64,000 nucleotides of DNA from Thalassotalea sp. HSM 43 (GTDB lineage Bacteria > Pseudomonadota > Gammaproteobacteria > Enterobacterales > Alteromonadaceae), in contig NZ_CP038493.1 of assembly GCF_004752005.1 (NCBI RefSeq), positions 3,930,302-3,994,301 of the forward strand. Reading direction: 5' to 3'. The translations under genes and the position numbers were made by a program. The notes under the pieces are model-generated. The model had not been told where the DNA came from and ran no database searches. It saw nothing but the letters and a program-made list of their open reading frames with translations. Position 1 is the first letter of the stretch, and the number at the start of each line of letters is the position of its first letter. Positions 62,629 to 64,000 of this stretch are shown here, piece by piece.

Positions 62629-64000
62629 TTACTTATATGACGCGTTTTGCCAAATTTGCATCTTTTCAACCACGGTATTAAAGGTCCAATCACCTGGTAC
62701 CTGCGTCGGTGGATATTCTTCGAACGTTTGTAAGAATTGAATCACTTCCGTTGCTGCTGGAGCCATCATGTACATGTGCTCAGCCCACCACTTGGTATAT
62801 AAGCCTGAATCATGTGGTGCACTTTCATATGGGTCTTGGCGTAAATTCACAATCAATGGTGCACGACGCTCAATAAACGGACAGGTCCAAACATCCATAC
62901 CATGGCATTTTTGTTCAAGGAATAAGAACTTCCAATCGTGGACACGAATACCGGCAACTTGACCGCCATCGGTAACGTAAACAAAGTTCTTACGTGGCCA
63001 GTCAGGGTTATTGTCGGCAACCGTATTCTTACCTTCGATTAATGCCGGTAGTAAATTATAACCATCTAAGTGATTGCGATAATTACGACCAATAAGTTCT
63101 TTGCCCTGTTTTAACTCTTCTTTAATGTTGGCGTTACCCGCCGCTGCTAATAGAGTTGGTGCCCAATCATTATGAGATGCCATTTCATTTACTATTTGTC
63201 CTGCTGGAATTTTAGCCGGCCAACGAACCATAGCGGGCACCCTAAAACCGCCTTCCCATGTGGTGTTTTTCTCGCCACGATAACGTACTGTACCGCCATC
63301 AGGCCAAGTTAGTTTTTCCGCACCATTATCGGTTGAGTACATAACGATAGTATTGTCAGCAATGCCTAAGTCATCTAATTTATCCAGTAATTGACCTACA
63401 TGACCATCATGCTCGACCAAACCGTCACCGTATAGGCCACCGCGCTTTGATAAACCAACAGATTCTGGTTTTAAGTGTGTCCAAACGTGCATACGTGTAG
63501 CGTTAAACCAAACAAAAAATGGTTTCTTTTGTGCATGCGCTTTATCAATAAACTTCATCGTTGCCGCTAGAAACTCTTCATCTACTGTTTCCATGCGTTT
63601 TTTGGTTAACGGGCCAGTATCTTCAATCTTACCGTCTGCATAGGAATGAATAACACCTCGAGGCGAGAAACGCTTTTTCTGAGCCGCTGACATAAACTTG
63701 TCATAATCAACATTTTCAGGCTCTTCTTCGGCATTTAGGTGATACAAATTACCAAAGAACTCATCAAAACCATGATTGGTCGGCAAATGCTCATCTTGAT
63801 CACCAAAGTGATTTTTACCAAATTGACCGGTCATATAGCCCATAGGTTTTAACATCGCTGCAATGGTAGCATCACGCTCGCGCATGCCCTCTTTCGCCCC
63901 AGGCAAACCAACTTTTGTTAAGCCTGTGCGCATAGGGTGTTGGCCGGTTATAAAGGCTGCTCGGCCTGCCGTACAGGAATTTTCGCCATAGTAATCAGTA
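62629..64000 (-). CDS. Arylsulfatase (N-terminus beyond the window edge)
   Basis: The frame stays open to the right edge, beyond the internal ATG at 63933. The codons at about 63940-63975 read ENSCTAGRAAFITGQHP, the sulfatase signature in which Cys of C-x-x-x-R is turned into formylglycine. Other active-site parts are FGKNHFGD (Lys and His), NATRMHVW, and YSTDNGAEK (Asp/Asn metal ligands). This is a type I sulfatase that hydrolyses sulfate esters, in marine bacteria often from algal polysaccharides. The maturation enzyme is not in the window. A signal peptide, if any, lies outside. Confidence 0.93.
   Translation of the reverse strand, partial: TDYYGENSCTAGRAAFITGQHPMRTGLTKVGLPGAKEGMRERDATIAAMLKPMGYMTGQFGKNHFGDQDEHLPTNHGFDEFFGNLYHLNAEEEPENVDYDKFMSAAQKKRFSPRGVIHSYADGKIEDTGPLTKKRMETVDEEFLAATMKFIDKAHAQKKPFFVWFNATRMHVWTHLKPESVGLSKRGGLYGDGLVEHDGHVGQLLDKLDDLGIADNTIVMYSTDNGAEKLTWPDGGTVRYRGEKNTTWEGGFRVPAMVRWPAKIPAGQIVNEMASHNDWAPTLLAAAGNANIKEELKQGKELIGRNYRNHLDGYNLLPALIEGKNTVADNNPDWPRKNFVYVTDGGQVAGIRVHDWKFLFLEQKCHGMDVWTCPFIERRAPLIVNLRQDPYESAPHDSGLYTKWWAEHMYMMAPAATEVIQFLQTFEEYPPTQVPGDWTFNTVVEKMQIWQNASYK

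Overview
The window reads as ordinary chromosome of a marine, heterotrophic, aerobic gammaproteobacterium of the Alteromonadales, most likely near Colwelliaceae (Colwellia/Thalassotalea type). This is an inference from protein style and gene order, such as yejK divergent from yejLM, a long-form GAPDH beside msrB, gnd and a classical GAPDH, and a Na+/alanine and Na+/glutamate symporter pair. AT-rich intergenic DNA and many strong hairpin terminators fit. No CRISPR array, rRNA operon, complete prophage or insertion sequence is visible. The only mobile-element hallmark is a tyrosine recombinase cut by the left edge.

Layout. 1-584: end of a tyrosine recombinase. 0.66-6.7 kb: pyrC / tandem PTPS-like protein / M23 peptidase (minus), then yejK and divergent yejLM. 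6.8-12.6 kb: tRNA-Pro(GGG), an AraC regulator, a small membrane protein plus HlyD-type adaptor, and several small proteins with repeats between them. 12.6-13.4 kb: a phased repeat array upstream of an orphan HicB-like protein. 13.4-19.1 kb: FadL-type porin and an RND efflux pair. 19.3-26.0 kb: a seven-gene MoxR/DUF58/DUF4381/BatA/BatB/TPR/BatD operon. 26.2-30.2 kb: octaheme cytochrome with HEAT/TPR repeats, gltS, and a 49-residue membrane peptide. 30.3-35.6 kb: biotin cluster bioBFCD divergent from bioA. 35.8-42.7 kb: asnS, then an adaptor/ATPase/FtsX-type ABC operon behind an apparent sigma-54 promoter. 42.8-49.4 kb: transglutaminase-like protein with DUF350, SGNH hydrolase, XRE regulator with membrane tail, nitroreductase, DoxX and sppA. 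49.6-53.1 kb: a DUF349 gene broken by an in-frame amber codon, with yeaC and a zinc-ribbon protein. 53.2-64 kb: AGCS symporter, M14 carboxypeptidase, redoxin, long GAPDH, msrB, gnd, gapA with a likely HexR operator, peroxiredoxin-like protein, and an arylsulfatase cut by the right edge.

No wholly new multi-gene system is evident. The least explained signals are in the DNA. (1) Four paired GAGTTAT/GGGTTAT half-sites lie exactly 33 bp apart, with unrelated linkers, in front of an orphan HicB/RHH protein. (2) Short tandem repeats of period 7, 13, 14 or 16 carry a TAA/TAG in every unit and sit directly 3' of genes at about seven loci, giving stops in all three frames. (3) An amber codon interrupts an otherwise intact DUF349 frame. 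(4) A -24/-12 promoter precedes the ABC operon. (5) One rho-independent terminator has the gene's own stop codon in its loop.
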